A stretch of DNA of 64,000 nt from Bacteriovorax sp. (lineage in GTDB: Bacteria; Bdellovibrionota; Bacteriovoracia; Bacteriovoracales; Bacteriovoracaceae): the NCBI GenBank assembly GCA_014378525.1, contig JACMNL010000026.1:1-64000 (forward strand), read 5' to 3'. Position 1 is the first letter of the stretch, and each line of letters opens with the position of its first letter. Under the pieces are notes generated by a model that had not been told where the DNA came from, ran no database searches, and worked only from the letters and a program-made list of their open reading frames with translations. Below are positions 15,536 through 23,965 of the stretch, piece after piece. A program made the translations under genes and the position numbers.

Positions 15536-17092
15536 TTATTTTTCGCTGAACTCTTCCACCATTTTCAAAACAAGTGCCTGGTCTCTGGGCACTACATCTT
15601 TCAACCTGAAACACGCATGCACTAATTTCTCATAAGAAACATGAATGTCTTTTTTCGCCAGAAGTATCGTCACATATCTCACGGCCCTGTCCACCAGTTT
15701 ATTATTGCTGGCCCTAACCCATGTCATCAGGTTCGATTCATACCGGCCCATTCGTCCCATAATCGTCGTAGAAAGATTATTAATCAGGACTTTCAGCACC
15801 AGATGCGCCGACAGAAAATTCAAGCTCTCCAGCTGCAATGTATGTTTTAATTCTTCCAGCTCAAAATGAATCTGATTATTTGGTTTATCATAAGTAATTT
15901 TAAAATAAGAATGAGGTGCATTCAGGTAAGTTGAACGGACTTCCGGAAATTTTTTACTAAAATCAAACCCCATCAGTCTTTCACCTGAAGTTGCATTTGT
16001 GATTTCTTTCCAGTGAAATGTTCGGGGCGCTCGAAGTAATAACTCATTCCATGCTGATTCAGCATTTTCTGAATTCCTGAAGTAGAGATATGAGAGTGAA
16101 GGGTTTTTTACAACATCCATCTGGTTTTCAAACGGGTATAAACTGAACGTCGGTGATCTCTCCGTCGTATCAGTTAAAATACTGATCCCGAAATAAGGAT
16201 CTGTTTCATAAAAAATGTATCCACCTTTTTTATAGATATCACTTTCTCTTTCAATGAATGGTTTTAAAAAACTAAAATCATTTTTATTAACGACACTCTG
16301 GATATTTTTCACTTCACTTTCAATCAAACTAAAACTCTGATCATAAAACCACATCCCAAGTCCCGCTACATACATCAATATTGTTGTCGCCTGCATACGT
16401 GTACTGCCTGTCAAGGCCATCGGTCCAACAGTTAAATTGATCTTGTGAATTTTTGGATCTTCAATGACACGTTTTGAGCGCTCTGCTGTCTTGATTAAAA
16501 CATCATCAGGATTGCAGTAAAGAAAAAATGGAGCTCGCCCGCTAATTCTCGCTGCCGCTTCTGTCGCACCGATCACAAATGGTGTTTCTCCACCTTCGGT
16601 CGTTGAAATAAGAAGATCGCCGTCTTTAAATCCCAGTTCTGTTAACTGTCTTTCGCCAAACTCCGGAAAGTCTTCAAATTTTTCCACCGAATTAATGAGA
16701 GCAACATCTCCACCGGCCATGAAGCTCACGATTCTGCTTTCTAGACTTTTATTGCCTGCATGCTGATGGCGCCAGATCGTTTCCAGGGCCAGCGATAATC
16801 TTCCAGTTGCTCCACAACCGCAAAGAAAAATATTCCCTCCGCTAATAATTGTATCGCGTACTTTTTCCTGCAGGAATTTTATTTGGGGTAAACTTTCTTC
16901 AACTTTTTTGAAAACATCCTGATCGATTTCTTTAATAGAAGCAATCGCACGAACAACATTATTTTTTGCATCGTCTGATAAATTTAATGTGCGTGGGTTT
17001 GGTGTTTCAGTGGGGAGTCCTCCCAGGCGAAACTGTGCGCTTACTTTCAGGAACTCGGAAGCCCCCTGTTCATACTTAATTTGTTCTTCCAT
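15536..17092 (-). CDS. SIS-domain protein of the MurQ/GCKR type
   Basis: A 518-residue sugar-phosphate-binding protein with SIS domains. GCGATGRLSLALE near residue 90 corresponds to GAGTSGRLG of N-acetylmuramate-6-phosphate etherase (MurQ), and TVGPMALTGSTRMQA near 222 matches its VGPEVLTGSTRLKA. The protein is far longer than MurQ (about 300 aa) and in length resembles glucokinase regulatory protein, which has two SIS domains. It may cleave or sense MurNAc-6-phosphate, useful for wall recycling, but could equally be a regulator; function is inferred. It lies 15 bases after a response regulator gene on the same strand. Confidence 0.75.
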   Translation of the reverse strand: MEEQIKYEQGASEFLKVSAQFRLGGLPTETPNPRTLNLSDDAKNNVVRAIASIKEIDQDVFKKVEESLPQIKFLQEKVRDTIISGGNIFLCGCGATGRLSLALETIWRHQHAGNKSLESRIVSFMAGGDVALINSVEKFEDFPEFGERQLTELGFKDGDLLISTTEGGETPFVIGATEAAARISGRAPFFLYCNPDDVLIKTAERSKRVIEDPKIHKINLTVGPMALTGSTRMQATTILMYVAGLGMWFYDQSFSLIESEVKNIQSVVNKNDFSFLKPFIERESDIYKKGGYIFYETDPYFGISILTDTTERSPTFSLYPFENQMDVVKNPSLSYLYFRNSENAESAWNELLLRAPRTFHWKEITNATSGERLMGFDFSKKFPEVRSTYLNAPHSYFKITYDKPNNQIHFELEELKHTLQLESLNFLSAHLVLKVLINNLSTTIMGRMGRYESNLMTWVRASNNKLVDRAVRYVTILLAKKDIHVSYEKLVHACFRLKDVVPRDQALVLKMVEEFSEK

Positions 17093-17107
17093 GAATCCAA
17101 CTTAATT

Positions 17108-17494
17108 TTAGAATTTAATGTCTTTCTTAATTCTCTCTAAAATTTCATCGAGGTCAAATGGTTTTAAAATAAGTCCGCGTCCTCCGGCGTTTACAACTTC
17201 AGTTTCTTTTACATCGAAGGCGCCAGTGAGAAGATAGAAGACCGGCAAAGTTTCATAATAGCTTCCTAGATTTTTTAATAGATCCATTCCCGTCATTGCA
17301 CCCATATTGGAATCAGAGATCACAACCTGAATATCGTTTTTATGCTGTTGACATAATTCCAATGCGTGAGCGCCTGAGGTGGCCTTCAAGATTTGTACAC
17401 CTTCTATGTCGAGAACTTCTTCATACATATCCAAAAGATCAGTATCGTCGTCGACAAGAAGGACTTTGGGGGAAACTTTGTTCATGAGATTCAT
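17108..17494 (-). CDS. Single-domain response regulator (CheY-like)
   Basis: A 128-residue stand-alone receiver domain. The acidic pocket is LLVDDDTD near residue 13, the phosphate-accepting aspartate is in VVISDSNMGAMTG near residue 60, the threonine is in LLTGA and the lysine in LKPFD. There is no output domain, so it likely signals by protein contact. The start may be either ATG 17494 or the ATG three codons on. It is probably co-transcribed with the SIS gene. No partner kinase lies nearby. Confidence 0.88.
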   Translation of the reverse strand: MNLMNKVSPKVLLVDDDTDLLDMYEEVLDIEGVQILKATSGAHALELCQQHKNDIQVVISDSNMGAMTGMDLLKNLGSYYETLPVFYLLTGAFDVKETEVVNAGGRGLILKPFDLDEILERIKKDIKF

Positions 17495-17555
17495 CTTAAT
17501 GCAGAATGTAGGTTTTCTTTGAGGTAAATGTCTAAGTAGTGGGATTAAATAAGGG

Positions 17556-17585
17556 TAAAAAAAAGGAAGCTATTGAAGCTTCCTT
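17556..17585 (-). terminator. Rho-independent terminator of the ffh-rpsP-khpA operon
   Basis: AAGGAAGCT-attga-AGCTTCCTT is a 9-base-pair stem (17563-17585); on the minus strand it is followed by a T-tract (the A-run at 17557-17564). It lies just past khpA. A second small hairpin, GGCCCAAAAAAAGGGC, sits next to it. Confidence 0.85.
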
Positions 17586-17620
17586 GATTTTGGCCCAAAA
17601 AAAGGGCATTTAAATGAAAT

Positions 17621-17860
17621 TTACTCGATAATTTCTAAAACGGAGCGCTTCTTTAATTTGGTCGACGCTGCATTTAGAATAGTTCGTAGTGATCTGGCCG
17701 TGCGACCTTGTTTACCGATAATTTTACCTAAATCAGTTTTATCCACTTTAAGTTCGATTACAGTTGTTTGTTCACCAACGATCTCGTTAACACTAACCGA
17801 TTCCGGCATATCAACAAGTGCTTTACTTATATAACTGATAAGGTCTTTCAACTCACTCAC
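17621..17860 (-). CDS. khpA: KH-domain RNA-binding protein KhpA
   Basis: A 79-residue single type-II KH domain protein. The nucleic-acid-binding loop is [15 protein letters not shown], matching the GxxG pattern. KhpA (YlqC) binds RNA, often with KhpB, and affects division and wall synthesis in other bacteria. Placement directly after rpsP, in an ffh-rpsP-khpA order, is the conserved genomic setting of this family. The operon terminator follows after 35 bases. Confidence 0.92.
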   Translation of the reverse strand: MSELKDLISYISKALVDMPESVSVNEIVGEQTTVIELKVDKTDLGKIIGKQGRTARSLRTILNAASTKLKKRSVLEIIE

Positions 17861-17904
17861 AACAAACCTCCAAAAATAATTCTCTTAAAAAGCTTTGAAG
17901 CTAA

Positions 17905-18147
17905 TTAAAGAGCGATTTTTTGGTTTTTAAGAAGAGTTCTAACAGTATCAGAAATAGTTGCACCAACAGCTACTAGAGCTTTAAGGCGGTCAACTTTTAC
18001 GTTCTTAAGTGCTGTAGCGTCTTTTGGATTGTATTGTCCAAGTTTTTCAAGGTATCCACCGTCTCTTGATTTACGAGAGCTCGTAGCTACGATTGTATAA
18101 ACAGGATCATTCTTTCTTCCACCACGCGATAGTCTAACAGTTAACAT
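17905..18147 (-). CDS. rpsP: 30S ribosomal protein S16
   Basis: An 80-residue S16 protein starting MLTVRLSRGGRKNDPVYTIV, with the typical YLEKLGQYNP stretch near residue 32. S16 stabilises the 5' domain of 16S rRNA early in small-subunit assembly. AGGAG lies just before the ATG. It is followed by khpA after 44 bases; rimM and trmD, which often follow in other bacteria, are not next to it here. Confidence 0.97.
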   Translation of the reverse strand: MLTVRLSRGGRKNDPVYTIVATSSRKSRDGGYLEKLGQYNPKDATALKNVKVDRLKALVAVGATISDTVRTLLKNQKIAL

Positions 18148-18227
18148 CTAAAATTCTCCTAAAAGTAAAAAACAGATTCAAATATATAAGTCTTGCGTCC
18201 TAATTAGTCAATTGTAAAAGCTTAAAA

Positions 18228-19682
18228 TTAAAAGTAACCCTTACCCCATGGACCTTTTCCGCCCTTTTTCTTTTCTTTGCCGCCCATTCCCGGAAATTGT
18301 GGCATTGCGTTTGGATCTGTACGGAATCCTTTTTTCTGACCCATGCCTGGCATTCCTGGAAATCCTCCACCGTTCATCATCGCGGCCATGCCGCCCATCA
18401 TCTGCTCCATTTGTTTGAACTTGCCTAAGAAGTCCTTGACCTGTTGTTCAGTGGTCCCCGATCCGCGTGCAATTCTTTTTAAACGGCTTTCCTTGACGAT
18501 CTTATAGTCCTGACGCTCTTGAGTCGTCATTGATGAGATAATAACTTTCATGCGCTTCATTTCAGCTTCAGCGGGGCTTAGATCGCCGATCTGGCGAAGC
18601 ATTCCACCCATACCCGGAATCATTTTTAAAATAGATGCCATCGAGCCTAAGTTGCTCATCATATCCATTTGTTTTAAAAAATCTTCGACAGTGAATTTTC
18701 CTTTTTTAAAGTTGTTCATCATCGACTCGGCATCACTTTCGTTGATGTTATCCTGGGCCTTTTCTACAAGAGATAAAACATCTCCCATATCTAAAATTCT
18801 TTTTGCCAGTCGGTCAGGGTGAAAGAGTTCTAAGTCTTTCATTTTCTCGCCCATCGAAACATATCTGATAGGAACACCTGTTACGTGTCGGATGGAAAGT
18901 GCTGCTCCACCTTTTGCATCTGAATCCATTTTCGATAAAACAATTCCCGTTACACCAATGGCGTCGTGAAATGTTTTTGAAACTTCAACAGCAGCTTGTC
19001 CAGTCATCGCGTCTGCAACCATCAGGACTTCAGGGTTCATACTATTAAGCGCAGCTTTAACTTCCTTTAACTGGCCCATCAATTCTTCATCAACGTGCAG
19101 GCGTCCTGCTGTATCGATGATAACGACGGATTTGTGGCGTTTTTTAGCTTCTTCTATCGCAGCTAGCGCAATGTCTTTCGGGTGCATGCTTAAATCAGAA
19201 TCGAAAACGTCGACTTCGATTTGTTTTCCTAAAGTCTGAAGCTGAGCTTTAGCGGCAGGACGGAATGTATCCGCAGGCACCAGTAAAACATCTTTTTTTC
19301 TTTTCGTTTTTAAGTGAAGTGCGAGCTTTCCAGAGAAAGTAGTTTTCCCCTGTCCGTTTAATCCGACGATTAAAACGGGAACGATTCCCGGTCTGTCTAA
19401 ATTTAATTCTTCGTTGGCATCGCCCATGATTTTAGCGAGCTCATCGTGCATAATTTTAACGAATTGTTCGCCAGGATTTACACCTTTAATGACTTTTTCG
19501 CCGATCGATTTTTCTTTAACCGCGGCCACGAATTCTTTAACAACTTTGAAGTTTACGTCTGCTTCTAAAAGCGCCGTGCGGACCTCTTTTAGAGTCTCTT
19601 CAATATTTTCTTCAGAAATTTTTGTTTTTCCCTGAACGTATTTAAAAGCGTTGGCGAATTTTTCACTTAAAGTATCGAACAT
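18228..19682 (-). CDS. ffh: Signal recognition particle protein Ffh
   Basis: Ffh binds 4.5S RNA and signal sequences and, with FtsY, delivers inner-membrane proteins. The 484 residues show the N domain, the GTPase with Walker A GLNGQGKTTFSGKLA near 107 (Q in place of the usual S), DTFRPAA, DTAGR near 191, and SKMDSDAKGG near 250. The methionine-rich M domain is from about 300 on. The tail is rich in Gly, Met and Pro and ends in a lysine-rich stretch (GKEKKKGGKGPWGKGYF), longer than in E. coli. It is 10 bases downstream of a HAD phosphatase gene, so they form one operon. Confidence 0.97.
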   Translation of the reverse strand: MFDTLSEKFANAFKYVQGKTKISEENIEETLKEVRTALLEADVNFKVVKEFVAAVKEKSIGEKVIKGVNPGEQFVKIMHDELAKIMGDANEELNLDRPGIVPVLIVGLNGQGKTTFSGKLALHLKTKRKKDVLLVPADTFRPAAKAQLQTLGKQIEVDVFDSDLSMHPKDIALAAIEEAKKRHKSVVIIDTAGRLHVDEELMGQLKEVKAALNSMNPEVLMVADAMTGQAAVEVSKTFHDAIGVTGIVLSKMDSDAKGGAALSIRHVTGVPIRYVSMGEKMKDLELFHPDRLAKRILDMGDVLSLVEKAQDNINESDAESMMNNFKKGKFTVEDFLKQMDMMSNLGSMASILKMIPGMGGMLRQIGDLSPAEAEMKRMKVIISSMTTQERQDYKIVKESRLKRIARGSGTTEQQVKDFLGKFKQMEQMMGGMAAMMNGGGFPGMPGMGQKKGFRTDPNAMPQFPGMGGKEKKKGGKGPWGKGYF

Positions 19683-19692
19683 TTTTTAATCC

Positions 19693-20175
19693 TCAAAGGA
19701 ACACATTAAATTTAGCTGAGATGATTTTGCGGCAATCATCCGGCGTCATTGCAACAAAAGGCGTTTTTCGCTTGAAGATTTCTACCTGATTTGAGCTATT
19801 CCAGCAAGCCGCAATGGCCTCAATTCCGAAAGCGGCCGCACCTTCGAGATCTCCGAGACTGTCACCAATATGAATTATTTTTTCTTTGGCAAAACCTTCT
19901 GAAATTTTAGCTAGTCCCGAGGGATGAGGTTTTGCGATTCCATCATCGTGCCCGTAGATTTCCCAGAAAAAATTTGCAATCTGCAGAGTTTTCAGACTCT
20001 CCACAGTCGAGCGGTGTCCTCTGGCAGTCCAGACTGACATTTCAAGGCCCAGGTTGTTTAAATCAACTAAAAGTTCTTTAATTCCAGGGAAAAGTTTGAA
20101 ATCAGGTTCATTGGTATTCACCAGAGTACCGTCATGGTCGAAAATAATCATTCCGGGAGTCGAAATATTTTTCAT
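19693..20175 (-). CDS. HAD-family phosphatase
   Basis: A 160-residue HAD hydrolase. Motif I is IFDHDGTLVNT (nucleophile aspartate), motif II is the serine/threonine in VWTARG, the lysine lies in IAKPHP, and motif III is IIHIGDSLGDLEGA. The layout resembles phosphoglycolate phosphatases with a small or absent cap, so the substrate is open. It is the first gene of the ffh operon and is divergent from the dihydrouridine synthase gene, with 50 bases between the two starts. Confidence 0.85.
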   Translation of the reverse strand: MKNISTPGMIIFDHDGTLVNTNEPDFKLFPGIKELLVDLNNLGLEMSVWTARGHRSTVESLKTLQIANFFWEIYGHDDGIAKPHPSGLAKISEGFAKEKIIHIGDSLGDLEGAAAFGIEAIAACWNSSNQVEIFKRKTPFVAMTPDDCRKIISAKFNVFL

Positions 20176-20225
20176 AGGCAGTTGATCTCGTTGACCGCGG
20201 GTTTACATGTCTGTTATCAAGAAAC

Positions 20226-21311
20226 ATGACCAAGAATGCACCATTTCGTCCGGAACTTCAAAAAAAAATCGACACCTTAAAGGCGCGTCGTAAACCTATT
20301 ACTCTAGGCTCAATTCCATTTGAATCAAATTTAATACTCGCTCCGATGTCTTCAATCTGCAACGCTCCCTACAGACTTCTGATGGAAGACCTGGGTGCAG
20401 GCGGAACTGTCAGCGAACTTATTTCGTGCCACGGAATTAACTATAAAAATGTGCGCACGACTGAAATGTTAAAAATTGATCCTCGCGAAAAAAATATCGG
20501 TATCCAGCTTTTTGGTGAAGGTGCCGAAGCGATGGCAAATGCTGCAAAAGTTGCGGAAGAATTCGGGCCAAAATTTATCGATATCAATATGGGTTGCCCT
20601 GTAAAAAAAGTTGTGGGAACCGGAGCAGGCTCTTCGCTGTTAAAAGATCCCACTCAACTTCCAGTATTTTTCAGCACGATAAAAAAAGCAATTAAACTTC
20701 CGCTTTCAATTAAAATCAGAATTGGCTGGGATCATGACTCTATCAATGCGATGGAAGTCATTCATATCGCCAAAGAAGAAGGAATTGAGTTCGTCGCCGT
20801 TCACGGCAGGACACGAGCTCAACAGTATACCGGTCAGGCGAACTGGAATCTTCTTGAAAGTCTTGGAGAAAAAGCACCATTGGATATTATCGGCAACGGA
20901 GACCTTCACACATCTGCATTGGTAAAAGCAAAAATGAATTCTACCAACTGTCAGGCCTTGATGCTCGGACGCGGACCTATTAGAAATCCATTTTTATTTT
21001 TAGAACCTTTTATACAGGAAGACGATAATATTTTCTTCACTCCTGAAGATCATTTTGAAGTGGTTCAAAAATTAATTGAATACGCCCGCATCTACGCTCA
21101 CAATGATCACATTCTTCTCATCTCGATCAGAAAACATTTAATCTGGATGGCCGCTGGATTTAATAATGCAGGTGTCTTTAGGGATTTAATTTTCAAAACT
21201 CCGGACCTCGATGAAACCATAAAAATTTCAGAAGATTTTTTCATGTCATTACAGGATCAGAAAAAACGTCTCGGCGATCATGAGTCTTTCATGACTTCAG
21301 GCCACGGCTAA
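20226..21311 (+). CDS. dus: tRNA-dihydrouridine synthase
   Basis: A 361-residue flavin-dependent dihydrouridine synthase of the DusB-like group, reducing uridines in tRNA with NADPH. Family signs are LILAPMSSICNAPYRLL at the N-terminus, DINMGCPVKKVVGTGAGS near 120 with the catalytic cysteine, IKIRIGWD, VHGRTRAQQYTG and GRGPIRNPFLF near 250. The C-terminal helical domain binds tRNA. It is the only gene in its transcript. The exact Dus subgroup cannot be fixed by eye. Confidence 0.93.
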   Translation: MTKNAPFRPELQKKIDTLKARRKPITLGSIPFESNLILAPMSSICNAPYRLLMEDLGAGGTVSELISCHGINYKNVRTTEMLKIDPREKNIGIQLFGEGAEAMANAAKVAEEFGPKFIDINMGCPVKKVVGTGAGSSLLKDPTQLPVFFSTIKKAIKLPLSIKIRIGWDHDSINAMEVIHIAKEEGIEFVAVHGRTRAQQYTGQANWNLLESLGEKAPLDIIGNGDLHTSALVKAKMNSTNCQALMLGRGPIRNPFLFLEPFIQEDDNIFFTPEDHFEVVQKLIEYARIYAHNDHILLISIRKHLIWMAAGFNNAGVFRDLIFKTPDLDETIKISEDFFMSLQDQKKRLGDHESFMTSGHG

Positions 21312-21314
21312 AAA

Positions 21315-21335
21315 GCGCCTTTTTTTTGAGGCGCA
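21315..21335 (+). repeat. Inverted repeat after dus
   Basis: GCGCCT-ttttttg-AGGCGC forms a 6-base-pair stem directly after the dus stop. The T-run sits in the loop and none follows the stem on either strand, so this is only a possible terminator. Confidence 0.35.
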
Positions 21336-21465
21336 TACCACTAATCCTTTATAGCAATTCTCATTTCATAACTTCCCGAAAAATTTCAGACACTCGATAA
21401 AAAAGCTATCAATACTTTAGTGATTTAGTAAACATCCGATAAGCTATCAGGTAATCGTCAATTCA

Positions 21466-23742
21466 ATGGATAGTTTTATGGATGTTTTAAGAAAATCATT
21501 AAGTCTCACGGTCGCGCTCAGTTTAATACTGAGTACGATTCCCAAGACTACATTTGCTGATGAACCTCGCCATGAAGTGAAACGAACTCCATTTGCAGTT
21601 GATAAGGATAAAATAAATTTCTGCGAGAGTGCTCCTGTTAAGATGAAAAAACTAAACGAGGCCAATGAACCAAAATTAGCAAAACTTGATGCACTAAAAG
21701 AACAGATCGTAGATTTAAATAGTCAGATGGCACTTCTCAATAGTTTGTCCGCTTTTAAAAATCAATATCAGGGTGGTCTTCAAGAGCTCGCCAATGCTGC
21801 TACTCCCCAAGCAAAATCCGCCAATAAACAACAACAGCTGCAAAACTTAGACAGCATGAAGAAAGTTATCCGCAATGGATTAATTCTGAATGCTGTTGGA
21901 TTACTTTTAAAAAATGGTGATCTTGATAAAGATGATGCTTTTAGCATTGGAACAATTTGTTCAAAAAATTCCGACCAGGAAATTTGTTCTAAAGAAGAAA
22001 AATTTTCAACGATAAAAACGGCCGGACAACCATTAGTTCAACAACAAAGACATTACAGAAGTGCCTGGTGGGACCTGCACCCACTTGATGAAACTCTAAG
22101 ACAAATTAAAGATGCCTACAAAGGCATAAAGGCCGGAAACAGACAGGCCCTGAATGAAAAAATGCAGAAAATCCTGGATTCAATTCCTGCAGATATTGCT
22201 CCCGATGCAATTTTACAAATTCTGGATAAGACCGCTCCAGGTATTACAAAAATTCTTGTTACAGATGTTGCAAAATCAAATCTGTCAAAATGCCTTGATG
22301 AAAAAACAACAGATGATACACGCAAGGCCTGTGATGCTTTATTACCAGCATTGGCACCTAAAATTGATCCGGTTACAAAACAACCTTTGAAAAACTTTCT
22401 TGAGCGCATGAATGAAGAAACATCAAACGCACTAGCTGGAATGGAAGGTTTGAGAGAAGTTATTAATACAACGGCAAAGAGCAATTTTGAAACTCTTCAA
22501 AAAGATATTGAAAACCACGATAGACTTGTGCAGGGTCCAGTACAACTTGCGCAGTCAAAAACAAGCCAGCTACTTCAGAAACCAATGGCCGCTATAACCC
22601 AGACTTCATCAGATATTTCTGAAGCCGCTGATAAAAAAAGAAGACAGGCATCTAAAGTAAGAAATGAACTCGAACAAAGAAAAGTTTATGAGGATGCAGA
22701 TAATGAAATGGCATTTGCCAATTTAGGTATGGCCCAATTATTTTTAAAACCAACCAGTAAGGATATGCCTCAATCAATATACGAGTCTAACAAACTCAAC
22801 TCGGTAAGTTTAAAAAATGCAAAAGCATTACATAAAGAATGGACTGAGAAATGTACAGGAACAACACCTGATCTGACTTTTTGCCAGGAACTATCTCCCG
22901 TCATCGAAAATAATTTAAATAGTATAAAAATAAACTTTGAGACCAAACTGAAAGATCTTCAAAATGAATTATCAAAAGTTACTGAAGGAAATTTTGCAGC
23001 TGTTGAATCGATGAAAAAGTTTGTTGCAGAAAAATATTTACGCTCATGCGTGGCAGATCAGCCGCTTAACTTTTCAACACAAGATTACTCACTCGGAATA
23101 GCTGTCGACGGACATTGTTACCAGTCACAACAAAAATTAAATACACTAACAAACTTAAGCAGTGACGTGAACAATATCATTGCAGAAACCAGATTTGCAC
23201 TCGATCTGAAAAAAGCAGATCAAAATAAAAAGGCCTTTGATGCTGAAGAAATGAGCGGCTTTACAAAAGCATGTGCCACAGAGACCGGTAAAGAATTTCC
23301 TGAAGTTTGTGCTGATGTAAAAAAAGAAGAAGTGGTGACGAGTATCAGAGTTCAGAATGAAGAAGAAGAAAGAGAAGTGAAAGAAAATCGCGTGAATGAT
23401 GATAAAGATTATTGGGTGACATCAAATGGTCATGGTGGTTTCAATAAAGTTTCAAAAAAATCTAATTTAAGAATTATTGGAGAAGGTGTTCTTCCAGTCG
23501 CCCCTCAGATGATTCCGATGTTTTTTGGAAACTATGCCATGAGGGCCAATATCACTTCACTGACTGATCAGGCATTGTATCAAAAGCAGATGCTTTATAA
23601 TTACAATCTCTACAACACTTCTCCATGGTTATATAATTATGGAACTAATGGAGTATTTTCAGGATATGGTAATCCATTTTCAACAACTACCACAGGTACA
23701 ACTACCACAGGTGTGACCAGCACTGCAGGATTTGGCTTCTAG
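21466..23742 (+). CDS. Large exported coiled-coil protein, unknown function
   Basis: I do not recognise this 758-residue protein. An N-terminal signal peptide is clear (LRKSLSLTVALSLILSTIPKTTFA); the start may be ATG 21466 or the ATG four codons on. Residues about 45-115 and 330-420 are helical with heptad character, including the K/R/E-rich EAADKKRRQASKVRNELEQR. Cysteines are spaced through the chain and could pair. The last 100 residues change to a Tyr/Asn/Gly/Thr-rich tail (STTTTGTTTTGVTSTAGFGF), suggesting exposure at the surface. It is followed by a strong stem-loop and then by the giant lipoprotein gene on the same strand. Confidence 0.75.
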   Translation: MDSFMDVLRKSLSLTVALSLILSTIPKTTFADEPRHEVKRTPFAVDKDKINFCESAPVKMKKLNEANEPKLAKLDALKEQIVDLNSQMALLNSLSAFKNQYQGGLQELANAATPQAKSANKQQQLQNLDSMKKVIRNGLILNAVGLLLKNGDLDKDDAFSIGTICSKNSDQEICSKEEKFSTIKTAGQPLVQQQRHYRSAWWDLHPLDETLRQIKDAYKGIKAGNRQALNEKMQKILDSIPADIAPDAILQILDKTAPGITKILVTDVAKSNLSKCLDEKTTDDTRKACDALLPALAPKIDPVTKQPLKNFLERMNEETSNALAGMEGLREVINTTAKSNFETLQKDIENHDRLVQGPVQLAQSKTSQLLQKPMAAITQTSSDISEAADKKRRQASKVRNELEQRKVYEDADNEMAFANLGMAQLFLKPTSKDMPQSIYESNKLNSVSLKNAKALHKEWTEKCTGTTPDLTFCQELSPVIENNLNSIKINFETKLKDLQNELSKVTEGNFAAVESMKKFVAEKYLRSCVADQPLNFSTQDYSLGIAVDGHCYQSQQKLNTLTNLSSDVNNIIAETRFALDLKKADQNKKAFDAEEMSGFTKACATETGKEFPEVCADVKKEEVVTSIRVQNEEEEREVKENRVNDDKDYWVTSNGHGGFNKVSKKSNLRIIGEGVLPVAPQMIPMFFGNYAMRANITSLTDQALYQKQMLYNYNLYNTSPWLYNYGTNGVFSGYGNPFSTTTTGTTTTGVTSTAGFGF

Positions 23743-23745
23743 AAA

Positions 23746-23777
23746 TTCAAACTGCCAGCATAATCTGGCAGTTTGAA
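23746..23777 (+). terminator. 13-bp stem-loop after the coiled-coil protein gene
   Basis: TTCAAACTGCCAG-cataat-CTGGCAGTTTGAA is a perfect 13-base-pair stem just after the stop codon. The bases that follow (TAAAACGG) are not T-rich, so it may act as a 3' stabiliser rather than an intrinsic terminator. Confidence 0.55.
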
Positions 23778-23812
23778 TAAAACGGCAATGTACAAACTAA
23801 ATTAATCAAGTA

Positions 23813-23844
23813 TCCCTGGGGTTTTAATTATAATACCTTAGGGA
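23813..23844. repeat. Imperfect inverted repeat before the giant lipoprotein gene
   Basis: TCCCTGGGGT and ACCTTAGGGA form an imperfect inverted repeat (8 of 10 pairs) around an AT-rich 12-base centre. A smaller dyad, AGGTAAAATATACCT, follows at 23890-23904. Both lie in the 220-base spacer before the 1734-aa gene and may be regulatory. Confidence 0.3.
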
Positions 23845-23965
23845 TTCTCTTGGTTTTCATGCAAAATCCACAATTTTTACACTGATAAAAGGTAAAATAT
23901 ACCTATAAGAACAGTATGACTTAAAGTTTTAACCAACTCTCTATAATTGGACGATAAGTATTACG

